Source of the DNA: Planctomycetota bacterium | GTDB lineage: Bacteria; Planctomycetota; J058 | Direction: 5' to 3' | NCBI GenBank assembly: GCA_023954375.1 | Contig: JAMLIC010000011.1 | Coordinates: 62,001 to 126,000, forward strand | Length of the DNA stretch: 64,000 bases | In this document: positions 22,665-35,262 of the stretch, piece by piece | Numbering within the stretch: the first letter of the stretch is position 1 | How the letters are laid out: each line of letters begins with the position of its first letter | The notes under the pieces: generated by a model | What the model was told of the DNA's origin: nothing | What the model saw: only the letters and a program-made list of their open reading frames with translations | The model's database searches: none | Translations under genes and position numbers: made by a program

Positions 22665-23092
22665 GCCGTCCGCGCCCGACCGACCGACGTCGTCGTCGGC
22701 GGCGGCGGCGCCGCCGCCGCCCGGTCGGGCCGCGCCGCCCCGCTGCCGCGGCTGCTTCCCGCCGGGGCCGCGGCGGCGCGCGTCCGGCCGCGGCTCGGCC
22801 GCCGCGTCGGCCCGGCGGTCGGGTCCGTCCTCGCGCCCCGCTCCCGCGCGGACGGCGACGGCGCCGCGCCGCCGGCGTCATGCGAGGCCGCGGCGCCCGC
22901 CCGGGGCGGCGGCGCCAGCGCGACGACGCGCCGATCGCCCGCGCGCCCGCCGACCGGGCCGCCGGCGCCCGGGTCGTCGCCCTCGGGGGCGGCGGCGACC
23001 AGCGCGAGGAGCGCGGCGCTGATCGCCAGGACCATGAGCGCGTGCTCGCGGACGCGCGCGCGCGCGAGCCTCGTCGGGCGTGGGGCAGGCAC
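22640..23092 (-). pseudogene. N-terminal membrane anchor fragment of the PA14 protein, out of frame
   Basis: Starting at GTG 23092 (six bases after a TATGCT box at 23104-23099) the frame reads VPAPRPTRLARARVREH, then a hydrophobic helix ALMVLAISAALLALVAAA, then a Gly/Ala/Pro linker. Somewhere between about 22880 and 22700 coding character passes to the PA14 frame (second-position A/T, third-position G/C), while this frame runs on to a stop at 22640 as an Arg-rich nonsense tail. The simplest reading is one gene with a frameshift in its GC-rich linker, either real or a sequencing error. A separate small membrane protein overlapping the PA14 gene is less likely. Confidence 0.55.
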
Positions 23093-23228
23093 CCACGGAG
23101 CATAGCGTCCCGGAGGCGACGCTTCCCCCGGGTCCTCCTCCTCCGCCACGCGCCTGACCGCGCTCGCCGGCCGAGGTGATCGAGGGCCGGGCGTGCGGGC
23201 GCACGGGGACGCGGAGGCGCCGTGAGCG

Positions 23229-24033
23229 CTACTGCCGCCCCGCGGCGAGGGCCCGGGCGCGCTCGAGCGACCGGCGCACCGCCTCCTGCGTCGGCCCGGG
23301 CGGCGTGCGCTCGAGCGCGGCGAAGAGGTCGGCGACGGCGCCGGCGGGGTCGCTCGCCAGGCGCGCCTGGCCGCGCAGGCCGAGGGCGTCGGCCCGCTCG
23401 GGGGCCAGGGCGAGGGCGCGGTCGCAGGCGGCGATCACCTCGGCGCGCGGCGCGCCGGCATCGCGCAGGGCGAGCGCCAGGTAGACCCACAGCGCCGCCT
23501 CCCCGGGCCGGAGCGCGAGCGCCCGCTCGAGGTCCGCCCGGCCCCGGGCGGCGTCGCCCAGGAGCGCGCGCGCGAGCCCCCGGTTCGCCAGCGCCTCGAC
23601 GTGGTCGGGGGCGAGGGCCAGGGCGCGCTCCAGGTCGGGCAGGGCCTCACGCGCGCGCCCCAGGGCCGCGCGCAGCACGCCGCGCTGCGCCCAGGCGTCG
23701 GCCGACGCGGGCGCCAGCTCCACGGCCCGCGCCGCGTCGCGCGCCCCCTCCTCGAGCTCGCCGAGCGCCTGGCGGACCGCCGCGCCGAGGATCCACGCGC
23801 GCGCGTCCTCGGGGTCGAGGCCCAGGGCGCGGCCGAGGTCCTCGAGCGCGGCCCGCGGGTCGCGCTCGTCGACGAGCCGGGAGGACCTTGATCGCCACCT
23901 CGCGCCCCGTCGCCGGGTCGCGCGCGCGGTGGACGGCGCCGAAGCCGCCCTGCCCGAGCGCCGGGCCGAGGACGTAGCGCCCGCACGCCGCTCCCTGCCG
24001 CCGCGCGCCCGATCCGTCTGCCGGCGGGCTCAC
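23229..24033 (-). pseudogene. Ser/Thr kinase-TPR gene with most of the catalytic domain deleted
   Basis: The N-terminus is a clear kinase N-lobe: GRYVLGPALGQGGFGAVHRARD (glycine loop) and GREVAIKVLP (ATP Lys). Near 23880 the reading frame changes and the sequence passes within a few residues (RLVDERD) straight into TPR repeats (RAALEDLGRALGLDPEDARAW, then WAQRGVLRAALGRAREALPDL and others) that run to the stop at 23229. Subdomains III-XI, including HRD and DFG, are absent, a loss of about 230 residues. Intact relatives have kinase followed by TPRs. It cannot be a kinase. The ATG at 24033 overlaps the stop of the upstream coiled-coil gene, so the original operon structure is preserved. Confidence 0.75.
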
Positions 24034-25280
24034 CTGCCCGACTCGACGGGCGCGTCCTCGCCCCGGTCGAGGGCGCGGAGCCGCGCCGCGGCGTCAGGGC
24101 CGAGCGGGGCGACCACGAGCTCGAGCGCGAGCACCTCCGCGGCCTCGTCGGTCCGCGCCGGGTCGGGCGCGAGCGAGAGGACGAGCAGGAACCCGTCGCG
24201 GGCGAAGCCGCGCGCGCAGCGCGCGGCGGCGGCGCGGTCGAGCCAGAAGCGCGCGTGCTCGCCCGGGCCCACGCCAGGGGACGCGGCGAGCTCGCTCACC
24301 GGCTCCCCCTGGACGCGGGCCTGCAGCCGCAGGCGCCCGGCGAGCGCGGGGTCGCCCAGGCGCACGGCGACGGCCACGGCGCTGTGCGCCTCGAGCGCGG
24401 CCTGGATCGCCGGCCCGGCGACGCGCCCGTCGGCGACCCGCACGACGACCGGCGTCGACGAGGTCACGCTGGCCACGTCGAGCGGCAGCGCCGTCCGCGT
24501 CGGCCGCGCCCGCTCGAGCGCCCCCTCGGCCACGACGGCGCGGGCGCGCGCCTCGTCGCGGGCGCGGGCGAGCTCGTCCGTCTGCGCGCGCAGGCGGTCG
24601 CGCTCGCGCTCGAGCTCCGCCTGCCCTGCGCGCAGGCCCGCCGCGTGGGTGTCGGCCAGGGCGAGCGCCCGCTCGAGCGCGTCGCGCTCCTGCTCGGCCA
24701 GCCCCCTCGCGCGCGCCTCCTGGTCGCGCGCCTGCGCGCCGTCCTCGGCGGCCAGCCGCGCGGCGGCCAGCTCCGCGCCGACGCGCTGCAGCTCGGCCTG
24801 GAGCGCCGCCCGGTTGGCTTCGGCCGCGGAGAGGGCCGCCGTGAGGCTCTCGACCGCCGCCGTCGCCGCCGCGAGCGTCGCCTCGACCTCGAGGCGCGCG
24901 GCGTCGAGGTCGGCGCGCAGGCGCGACGCCTCGTCGGCGGCGTCGAGCGCCCGCTCCTGCGCCGCGCGCGCGTCGTCGAAGCGCCCTGCGCGCTCATCCG
25001 CCAGCGCGGCCCGCGTGCCGTCGTGGGCCGCGCGCTCCTCGCGGGCGCGCAGGACGACCCCGGCCAGGGTCAGGAGGACGAGGAGCACCAGGGCCGGCCA
25101 GAGCCACCCCGGCGCGTCCTGCTCGGGCGCCGGCGGGGCGGCCGGCTGCCGCGCCGCGCGCTCCGCCTCCCGCCGCTTCCGCGCGGCCACGCGGCGGGCG
25201 CGCGCCGCCGCGAGTCGGTCGGCCCGCTCGCGGTCGGGCGGGCCCGGGGGATCGTCGGGCTGTGGCGCGCCGTCGACCAT
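24030..25280 (-). CDS. Single-pass membrane protein with long periplasmic coiled coil
   Basis: 416 residues. A basic cytoplasmic N-terminus (about 1-58, rich in Arg), one transmembrane helix (about 60-80, WLWPALVLLVLLTLAGVVL), a long Ala/Glu/Arg coiled coil (about 85-250), and a C-terminal beta-rich domain of about 160 residues (SVTSSTPVVVRVADG to LALELVVAPLG) that I do not recognise. Its stop overlaps the start of the kinase-TPR remnant by four bases, so it was probably a partner of that kinase. Promoter TTGCGG-17-TAGGCT with eight bases to the ATG. Confidence 0.75.
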   Translation of the reverse strand: MVDGAPQPDDPPGPPDRERADRLAAARARRVAARKRREAERAARQPAAPPAPEQDAPGWLWPALVLLVLLTLAGVVLRAREERAAHDGTRAALADERAGRFDDARAAQERALDAADEASRLRADLDAARLEVEATLAAATAAVESLTAALSAAEANRAALQAELQRVGAELAAARLAAEDGAQARDQEARARGLAEQERDALERALALADTHAAGLRAGQAELERERDRLRAQTDELARARDEARARAVVAEGALERARPTRTALPLDVASVTSSTPVVVRVADGRVAGPAIQAALEAHSAVAVAVRLGDPALAGRLRLQARVQGEPVSELAASPGVGPGEHARFWLDRAAAARCARGFARDGFLLVLSLAPDPARTDEAAEVLALELVVAPLGPDAAARLRALDRGEDAPVESGR

Positions 25281-25288
25281 GGAGGTCG

Positions 25289-25317
25289 AGCCTACGGACC
25301 GCGCGCGGACCCCGCAA
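25289..25317 (-). promoter_or_regulatory. Leaderless promoter of the coiled-coil protein gene
   Basis: Minus strand: TTGCGG (25317-25312), 17-nt spacer, TAGGCT (25294-25289), eight bases, ATG 25280. Confidence 0.65.
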
Positions 25318-25338
25318 CGGATGGGGCCGGCGCCACGA

Positions 25339-25425
25339 GGTCACCGCGCTGAGCGCTTGACCGATGAGTAGACAACGGTCACCGAGGGCGCCGAGGTGGC
25401 ACCGAGGACGCCGAGAGGTCCTTCA
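25339..25425 (+). repeat. Second copy of the CACCGAGG-type dispersed element (single arm)
   Basis: ACCGCGCTGAGC...TTGACCGATGAGTAGACAACGGTCACCGAGG and following GCACCGAGGACGCCGAGAGG match the left half of the element at 11937-12020, including the leading ACCGCGCTGA and TTGACC. No inverted second arm is present here. It ends inside the stop codon (25423-25425) of the adjacent minus-strand gene. Confidence 0.55.
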
Positions 25426-26319
25426 TCGCACGGCCCGCTCGACCGTCTTCGTGCTCTTCACGCTCAGGTCGAGCTCGAACGACCCGTCCGCCGGCATCTC
25501 GCCGCCGTCGGGGAGGCGCGCCTTGCCCTTCATCGTCCCCTCCATGGTCGCCCCGCCGTCGGGCGCGCCGGCGCCCGCCGGCATGCGGAGCGAGATGGTC
25601 GCGTCGAAGAGCATCGGCTCGGAGCAGACCATCCCGCTGTAGCTCTTGAGCGGCAGCTTGACGCGCAGGGCCACGTTCAGGAGGGTCAGGCCGCCCTTCG
25701 GCTCGGCGCCGACGAGCGTCCCGTGGAGCTCCGCCCCGTCGCCGATCTCGTCGGGGTCGAAGGGGAAGACCTTGCAGATCTGCTCGCGCGAGATCGGCCA
25801 GCGCGTGCCCACGGCCACCGGACCGTCGGGCATGACGTGCTTGAGCGTGTCCTCGGCGTCGCCCTCCCCGGGCGCGCCGCCCTCGTGCTCGAGCAAGAGC
25901 CGCTCGAGGACCGCGGGGAGCTCGGCCCCGTCGTCGACGGGCGTGAAGCGCGGCAGGCCGTCCTCGTCGCGGGAGAGCTGCACCTTGACCGGGGCCTTGT
26001 CGAGGTCGAGGCGCTCGTCGGTGGAGAGGTCGTGGACGAGGGAGTAGGCGCGCACCGAGCGGACCGGCCGCCCCTGCGCGTCGACCTCCTGCACCTCCTC
26101 CTCGTAGCGCCACTCGTAGCCCTCGAGGCCGTCACCCTGCTCGACCTCGTCGCCCTGACGCACCGTGTAACGCTGGCGCGTCTCGTTGCGCTCGTGCACG
26201 CGGACCTTGTCGCCCGCCTTGTACTTGTACTCCTGCCGCAGGTCGTAGGTGGCCCCCTCCTGGGCCAGGGCGGGGGCGGCCAGGAGGGCGGCCAGGCAGA
26301 GGGCGAGGGACGGGCGCAT
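25423..26319 (-). CDS. Secreted protein of unknown function (298 aa)
   Basis: Signal peptide MRPSLALCLAALLAAPALA, then a mostly beta-strand mature protein rich in Glu/Lys/Asp. Features: YDLRQEYKYKAGDKVRVHERNE near the N-terminus, a single HVMPDGPVAVGTRWPI segment, and a C-terminal SFELDLSVKSTKTVERA strand. The pattern recalls DUF6263-type planctomycete proteins (GxxWxI/V followed by paired strands) but I am not certain. GAGGAG precedes the ATG at 26319. It is divergent from the alpha-2-macroglobulin gene with 141 nt between, so the two may share regulation. Confidence 0.7.
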   Translation of the reverse strand: MRPSLALCLAALLAAPALAQEGATYDLRQEYKYKAGDKVRVHERNETRQRYTVRQGDEVEQGDGLEGYEWRYEEEVQEVDAQGRPVRSVRAYSLVHDLSTDERLDLDKAPVKVQLSRDEDGLPRFTPVDDGAELPAVLERLLLEHEGGAPGEGDAEDTLKHVMPDGPVAVGTRWPISREQICKVFPFDPDEIGDGAELHGTLVGAEPKGGLTLLNVALRVKLPLKSYSGMVCSEPMLFDATISLRMPAGAGAPDGGATMEGTMKGKARLPDGGEMPADGSFELDLSVKSTKTVERAVR

Positions 26320-26460
26320 GGGGGCTCCTCTCGAATCCGGGGCGAGTCCGGGCGGAGGATACCCGCCGGCCGGACGGCGGCAAGCCGCCCGCACCCCCAG
26401 CGAGGCGCCCCCGGGTGTGTGGCCCCTCGCGCACCCGCTCTGCCACCCCGGAGACCCCCC

Positions 26461-30522
<4,062 letters not shown>

Positions 30523-30542
30523 GGACCGCACCGACCCAGATT

Positions 30543-30633
30543 GGACACGGAGGCAGCGAAGGTCGAGGGAGAGCACGGAGGCACATGCAAGGAGCCTCCA
30601 TGGCCTCCGTTGACCTCCGTTGCCTCCGTGTCC
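30543..30633 (+). terminator. Inverted repeat downstream of the alpha-2-macroglobulin gene
   Basis: GGACACGGAGGCA (30543-30555) pairs perfectly with TGCCTCCGTGTCC (30621-30633); inside are further CACGGAGGCA and TGCCTCCGT-like units that extend pairing partly. Likely terminator or a palindromic intergenic element related in style, not in sequence identity, to the one at 11971. Confidence 0.55.
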
Positions 30634-30706
30634 CATTCTCGGCGACACGAGGTCCCGGTTGTGCCCTCCGCCGCCCCCGAGGTCGCCCGTGCTATAAGCC
30701 CTCCTC

Positions 30707-32287
30707 ATGCGCGCCGAGGACCGGGAGCGGGCCGTCGAGGACGTCGTCACGCGCGTCATGGCCCGTGTGCTCGAGCGCGGGCCGCAGGCGCTCGAGGCGG
30801 CGATCGCGGACACGCTCTACCACGAGAAGCAGCGCGTGGACCGCGCGCGCCGCGGCAAGGAGCGCGAGCGGCACCTCGCGGCCCTCGACCGGCGGCGCAG
30901 CCGCCTCCTCGCCGGCTCGGACGAGGAGCGGCGCCGGCTCCTGCGCGAGGTGACCGAGGCGTTCGCCCGCGAGGTCCTGGGCAACTTCGACCCGCGGGTG
31001 CACGCCTTCGCCACCCGCGCCGTGCCCTTCGGCCTGGCGGCGCTCCTCCACGCCAGCTCGCCGCGCCAGCTCCTGCGCCGCTTCCCGGTCCTCGGCCTCG
31101 AGGACCGCCTCGCCGTCGACGGCGAGGTGGCGCACGCGCGCGCGCTCAAGGACCTGGGCACGATCGTGTGCGTGCCGACCCACTCGAGCAACCTCGACTC
31201 GATCGTGCTCGGCTACGGCATGCACGAGCTCGGCTTCCCGCCGCTCCTCTACGGCGCGGGGCTGAACCTGTTCGAGAACCCGCTCATCTCCTACTTCATG
31301 CACAACCTCGGCGCCTACAAGGTCGACCGGCGCAAGACGGCGCCGCTCTACCGCGAGGTGCTCAAGGAGTACGCCACCGTCTCGCTCGAGTACGGCTACC
31401 ACAACCTCTTCTTCCCCGGCGGCACCCGCGCCCGCAGCGGGGCCGTCGAGGAGAAGCTCAAGCTGGGCCTCCTCGGTACGTCGCTCCGCGCCTTCGCCAA
31501 CAACCTGCGCCACGGCCGGCCGCGGCCGCGGCTGTTCATCGTCCCGGTCGTCCTCACCTACGAGCTGGTCCTCGAGGCCGAGACGCTCGTCGACGACTTC
31601 CTGAGGGAGACGGGCAAGTCGCGCTACATCATCACCGACGACGAGTTCGCCTCGCCGCGGCGGATCCTGCAGTTCATGAAGGGGATCCTCGAGCTCGACG
31701 CTCGGATCGCCTTCACCTTCATGCCGCCGCTCGACCCGTTCGGCAACCGCGTCGACGAGGCGGGCGTCTCGCGCGACGGCCGCGGCCGGCCGATCGAGAT
31801 CGACCGCTACCTGCGGGGGCCCACGGGCGACCTCGTCGACGACGACGAGCGCGACCACGAGTACACGCGCGAGCTGGGCGAGCGGCTGGTGGACACGTTC
31901 CACCGCGGCAACACCCTCATGCCCACGCACGTGGTCAGCTTCGCCTTCTTCGAGGAGCTCCGGCGGCGCAACCGCGGCATGGACCTCTACCGGCTCCTGC
32001 GCACCGGCGGGACGCAGGACACGCTCTCGCTCGGCGAGCTCTCGCGCGTCGTCGGCGCCCTGCGCGACCGGCTCGTCGCCCTCGAGGCCGAGGGGCGGCT
32101 GCGCCTCGACGACCGCGTCCGGCGGGAGCGGGCCGACGACCTGGTCCTCGCGGCGCTGCGCGCGCTGGGCACCTACCACACGCGCCCGGCGCTGGCGCGC
32201 GCGGGCGACCGGATCTGCTCGCGCGACCGCAACCTCCTCTACTTCTACCGCAACCGCCTGCTCGGCTACGGGCTCGAGGCCGCGTGA
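30707..32287 (+). CDS. plsB: Glycerol-3-phosphate acyltransferase (PlsB-type)
   Basis: 526 residues. The acyltransferase domain has the catalytic H159-x4-D164 box (THSSNLD), the middle KVDRRKTA segment equivalent to the substrate-binding block, and FFPGGTRARSG matching the FPEGTRSR block with Gly for Glu. It should transfer acyl groups to sn-glycerol-3-phosphate to form lysophosphatidate at the inner membrane. The N-terminal 130 residues are helical. A TATAAG box at 30693-30698 lies eight bases before the ATG, again suggesting a leaderless message. The stop overlaps the GTG of gpsA, whose product makes the substrate. Confidence 0.85.
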   Translation: MRAEDRERAVEDVVTRVMARVLERGPQALEAAIADTLYHEKQRVDRARRGKERERHLAALDRRRSRLLAGSDEERRRLLREVTEAFAREVLGNFDPRVHAFATRAVPFGLAALLHASSPRQLLRRFPVLGLEDRLAVDGEVAHARALKDLGTIVCVPTHSSNLDSIVLGYGMHELGFPPLLYGAGLNLFENPLISYFMHNLGAYKVDRRKTAPLYREVLKEYATVSLEYGYHNLFFPGGTRARSGAVEEKLKLGLLGTSLRAFANNLRHGRPRPRLFIVPVVLTYELVLEAETLVDDFLRETGKSRYIITDDEFASPRRILQFMKGILELDARIAFTFMPPLDPFGNRVDEAGVSRDGRGRPIEIDRYLRGPTGDLVDDDERDHEYTRELGERLVDTFHRGNTLMPTHVVSFAFFEELRRRNRGMDLYRLLRTGGTQDTLSLGELSRVVGALRDRLVALEAEGRLRLDDRVRRERADDLVLAALRALGTYHTRPALARAGDRICSRDRNLLYFYRNRLLGYGLEAA

Positions 32288-33318
32288 GCGGGCTGAAGGA
32301 GCGCGTCGCGGTCGTCGGCGGCGGGTCGTGGGGGACCACGCTCGCGCACCTCGCCGCCATGGCCGGCGACGAGGAGGTCGTGCTGTGGATGCGCGACGTC
32401 GAGGCCGTGCGCGAGCTGAACGAGGAGCGGACGAACCGGCGCTACCTCGGCGACGTGCGCCTGGCGCCGACGGTCCGCGCCACGACCGAGCTCGCCGACG
32501 CCGTTCCGGATGCGCAGCTGGTGATCGTGTGCGTGCCGTCGAGCGCCTTCCGCGAGGTCGCCGGCCAGGCGGGCGAGTTCGTCACGGGCGACCAGGTGCT
32601 CCTCTCGGCCACCAAGGGGCTCGAGCCGCGCACGTTCGTGCGCATGTCGCAGGTGCTGGCCGAGGAGACCTGCGCGCGGAAGGTCGGCGCCATCTCCGGC
32701 CCGAACCTGGCGAAGGAGCTGATCGCGGGGCAGCCCGGGGCCACCGTCGTGGCCTCGCGGTACAGGGAGGCGATCGTCGTCGGCGCGCGGCTCCTCCACA
32801 GCCGCGTCCTGCGCGTCTACGGCAACCAGGACGTCAAGGGCGTCGAGCTCGCCGGCGCCCTGAAGAACGTCATCGCGATCGCCACCGGCGTCGCCCACGG
32901 GCTCGGCCTCGGGGTCAACGTGCGCGCCATGCTCATCACCCGCGGCCTGGCCGAGGTGCAGCGCCTGGGCGTGCGCCTGGGGGCCGACCCGCTCACCTTC
33001 TCCGGGCTGGCGGGGATCGGCGACCTCCTGGCGACGGCGAGCTCCGAGCTGTCGCGCAACTTCCGCGTCGGGCTGGGCCTCGCCCAGGGGCGCCCGCTCG
33101 AGGCGATCCTCGACGAGCTGGGCGAGGTGGCCGAGGGGGTGAACACGACGCGCGTGGCGCTCGAGCTGGCGCGGAGCGTGGACGTGCCCCTGCCCATCAT
33201 CGAGGGCGTGGGTAGGCTCGTGTTCGAGGGGGCCACGCCGCGCTCCGTCCTCGACGACCTGATGACCCGCGCCGCCCGCTACGAGATCGACTTCGACTAC
33301 ACGGCGGAGGTCCGCTAG
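32284..33318 (+). CDS. gpsA: NAD(P)-dependent glycerol-3-phosphate dehydrogenase
   Basis: 344 residues, typical length. N-terminal Rossmann motif VVGGGSWGTTLA, VIVCVPSSAFREV, SATKGLEP, the GPNLAKEL loop, and the C-terminal helical domain with VKGVELAGALKNVIAIA carrying the catalytic Lys, and GVNVRAMLITRGLAE, all as in GpsA. It reduces dihydroxyacetone phosphate to sn-glycerol-3-phosphate for phospholipid synthesis. GTG start overlaps the acyltransferase stop; the stop shares a base with the next gene start. Confident assignment. Confidence 0.95.
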   Translation: MSGLKERVAVVGGGSWGTTLAHLAAMAGDEEVVLWMRDVEAVRELNEERTNRRYLGDVRLAPTVRATTELADAVPDAQLVIVCVPSSAFREVAGQAGEFVTGDQVLLSATKGLEPRTFVRMSQVLAEETCARKVGAISGPNLAKELIAGQPGATVVASRYREAIVVGARLLHSRVLRVYGNQDVKGVELAGALKNVIAIATGVAHGLGLGVNVRAMLITRGLAEVQRLGVRLGADPLTFSGLAGIGDLLATASSELSRNFRVGLGLAQGRPLEAILDELGEVAEGVNTTRVALELARSVDVPLPIIEGVGRLVFEGATPRSVLDDLMTRAARYEIDFDYTAEVR

Positions 33319-34382
33319 TGGCCGCCCCCGACGGCGCGCCCGAGCGGGGCGGCTACCGCTACCCGCTCTACCGCCGCAACGAGCGCCCCCTGCCCCCCGA
33401 CTGGGGGGGGCCGATCTACATCTGGGACATCGACAACACCTACCTGGTCACCGAGTGGAGCGGGCTGCGCGACCTGATCCGCATCCGCTTCGAGGCCGCC
33501 GAGGACAAGCGGCCCGTCCCGGGCGCCGTGGAGCTGCTCGCGGGGCTGCGCCGCGCGGCCGACCCGTCGGCGCGCCCGCCCGTGTTCTTCGTCAGCGCCA
33601 GCCCCGAGACCATGCGCGGCGTCCTCGAGCGGCGCATGCTGATCGACGGCGTGGTGCAGGACGGGATCACGTTCAGGAACCTCCGCCGGCTGCGCTACCT
33701 GCGCGACATCTTCGGCTACAAGACCGCGGCGCTCCTCCTCTACCGGCTCGAGAACCCGCCCGGCGGGCGCGAGACGCTCTTCGGCGACGACCGCGAGCAC
33801 GACCCCGAGGTCTACGCCCTCTACGCGCGCATCTGCGCCGGCGCCTGCCGCGGCGAGGCCCTGCGCGAGCACCTCGCGCAGCGCGGGGTGGGCCGCGCGG
33901 CGGCCAGGTACATCGAGACGCTCGCCTCGGAGCTGCCCGAGCGCGACCCCGTCGAGTGGATCTTCATCCGCCGCGTCGCGCCGGCGAGCCCGCCCGCGCC
34001 GCTGCGCCTCGAGGACGACCGGATCGTCCTCGTCGACGACTTCGCCCAGGCGGCGGCGGTGCTGCGCGCCCAGGGCCGCCTGGAGAAGGACGACCTCCTG
34101 CGCGTCGTCGCCGCCGTTCACGCCGCCGGGCTCGGCCCCGACCCGGGCCGCGCCCTGGCGCTCCCGAACGTGCGCGCGCGCATCGACCTGGCCGCGCTGG
34201 AGGCGGTCGCGCGCGAGCTGGCCGAGGCCACGCCGGCGCAGGAGGCGGCCGCGGCCGCCGCCGGGGCGGAGGCGCTCGTGCCGGCCGACGAGGTCCAGGC
34301 GGCCGCGGAGGTCGCCTCCGAGGCGGCCGCCGCGACGGAGGAGGCCGGCCCGCGCCGGCCCGAGGAGGAGGTGCTCGAGTGA
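33318..34382 (+). CDS. App1-like (DUF2183) HAD-fold phosphatidate phosphatase
   Basis: 354 residues. The HAD-like catalytic motif IYIWDIDNTYL (D37, D39) near the N-terminus, FFVSASPETM as motif II, a Lys-containing helix, and LFGDDREHDPEVY as the acidic motif IV match the App1/DUF2183 family, whose yeast member dephosphorylates phosphatidate to diacylglycerol. The C-terminal 80 residues are Ala/Glu-rich low complexity. Its place after plsB and gpsA gives a plausible route from dihydroxyacetone phosphate to glycerol-3-phosphate, lysophosphatidate/phosphatidate and diacylglycerol. GTG start shares one base with the gpsA stop. Substrate remains inferred from family and context. Confidence 0.8.
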   Translation: MAAPDGAPERGGYRYPLYRRNERPLPPDWGGPIYIWDIDNTYLVTEWSGLRDLIRIRFEAAEDKRPVPGAVELLAGLRRAADPSARPPVFFVSASPETMRGVLERRMLIDGVVQDGITFRNLRRLRYLRDIFGYKTAALLLYRLENPPGGRETLFGDDREHDPEVYALYARICAGACRGEALREHLAQRGVGRAAARYIETLASELPERDPVEWIFIRRVAPASPPAPLRLEDDRIVLVDDFAQAAAVLRAQGRLEKDDLLRVVAAVHAAGLGPDPGRALALPNVRARIDLAALEAVARELAEATPAQEAAAAAAGAEALVPADEVQAAAEVASEAAAATEEAGPRRPEEEVLE

Positions 34383-34717
34383 CTCTCTTGCGTGCGACGC
34401 TCGCCCTGGCGCTCCTGGCGCCGCTCCCCGGCTGCCTCTCCCGCGAGGACCTCGACCGCGCCATGGACGACCAGACGCGCTTCAGCGGGCGCGTGATGGG
34501 CTTCGCCCTCGACGCGCACCAGGAGACGCTCCGGGCCCAGCTCGCGCTCCTGCGCGCGTTCGAGGGGCAGGACGAGGTCCGTATCCAGCTCGAGCAGCAC
34601 CTCGGCTCGGCCGCCGAGGTCGAGGCGAAGCTCGAGCGCGTGCGCCAGGAGCGCCGCAGCCTGATCGAGGAGAGCCAGCGCCTGCGCGAGCGCTACCGCC
34701 CGGCGGGGGGCGAGTGA
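34379..34717 (+). CDS. Small coiled-coil lipoprotein
   Basis: 112 residues. Signal TLLRATLALALLAPLPGC with lipobox LPGC (cleavage before about Cys18), then a charged helical protein (REDLDRAMDDQTRF ... ELEAKLERVRQERRSL) of coiled-coil character. Start GTG 34379 overlaps the preceding stop by four bases, and its own stop overlaps the next gene. No recognised family. Location in the phospholipid operon suggests an envelope role. Confidence 0.7.
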   Translation: MTLLRATLALALLAPLPGCLSREDLDRAMDDQTRFSGRVMGFALDAHQETLRAQLALLRAFEGQDEVRIQLEQHLGSAAEVEAKLERVRQERRSLIEESQRLRERYRPAGGE

Positions 34718-35262
34718 CCGGGACCGCGCGGCGCGAGGCCCTCTGCGAGCGGCGGCCGTTCCTCTCCGGCCTCCTGCTCATCGGCGCCTTCTTCGCCAGC
34801 GTGTTCGCGGGCCTCGCGGCCGTTCGGGTCGTCACCCCGGGCGCGAGCATGGCGTCGCTCCTGGGCGCCTTCATGCTCCCCGTCGGCTGGGCGCTCGGCT
34901 GGCTCGGCGTGCGCCACATGGCGATGGCGCTCCTCCTCGTCCTCGCCCCCCTCCTCTTCCCGCTCCTCCTCCTGTGGGTCCTGTGGCGCGTCCTCCGCGG
35001 TCGCCCGGCCCTGGGCGACGCGGGCCCCGGCGGCTGGACCCCCGACCCGTGGGTGTTCCTGAGCGTCCCCGCCTGCGCCCTGACCGGCGCGGTCACCGGG
35101 CTCGTCGGCGCCCTGCAGGCCGGGCACCCCCTCGTGCGCTCGATCGGGCTCATGGCGGCGGCCGCCGCCGCCTGGGGGCTCGCGCTGGCCGTGCTGCAGT
35201 ACCGCGGGGTCCTGCCCGACGAGGGGGGCGCGGACACGGGCGAGGCGCTACCGCCCGGGTAG
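34714..35262 (+). CDS. Integral membrane protein, about five helices
   Basis: 182 residues with hydrophobic segments at about 17-38, 45-65, 68-92, 108-130 and 138-160 and a short acidic C-terminus. No motif identifies it. Last gene of the plsB-gpsA-App1-lipoprotein operon (GTG start in a four-base overlap). Its end overlaps that of the EptA-like gene on the other strand by 15 bases. Confidence 0.7.
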   Translation: MTGTARREALCERRPFLSGLLLIGAFFASVFAGLAAVRVVTPGASMASLLGAFMLPVGWALGWLGVRHMAMALLLVLAPLLFPLLLLWVLWRVLRGRPALGDAGPGGWTPDPWVFLSVPACALTGAVTGLVGALQAGHPLVRSIGLMAAAAAAWGLALAVLQYRGVLPDEGGADTGEALPPG

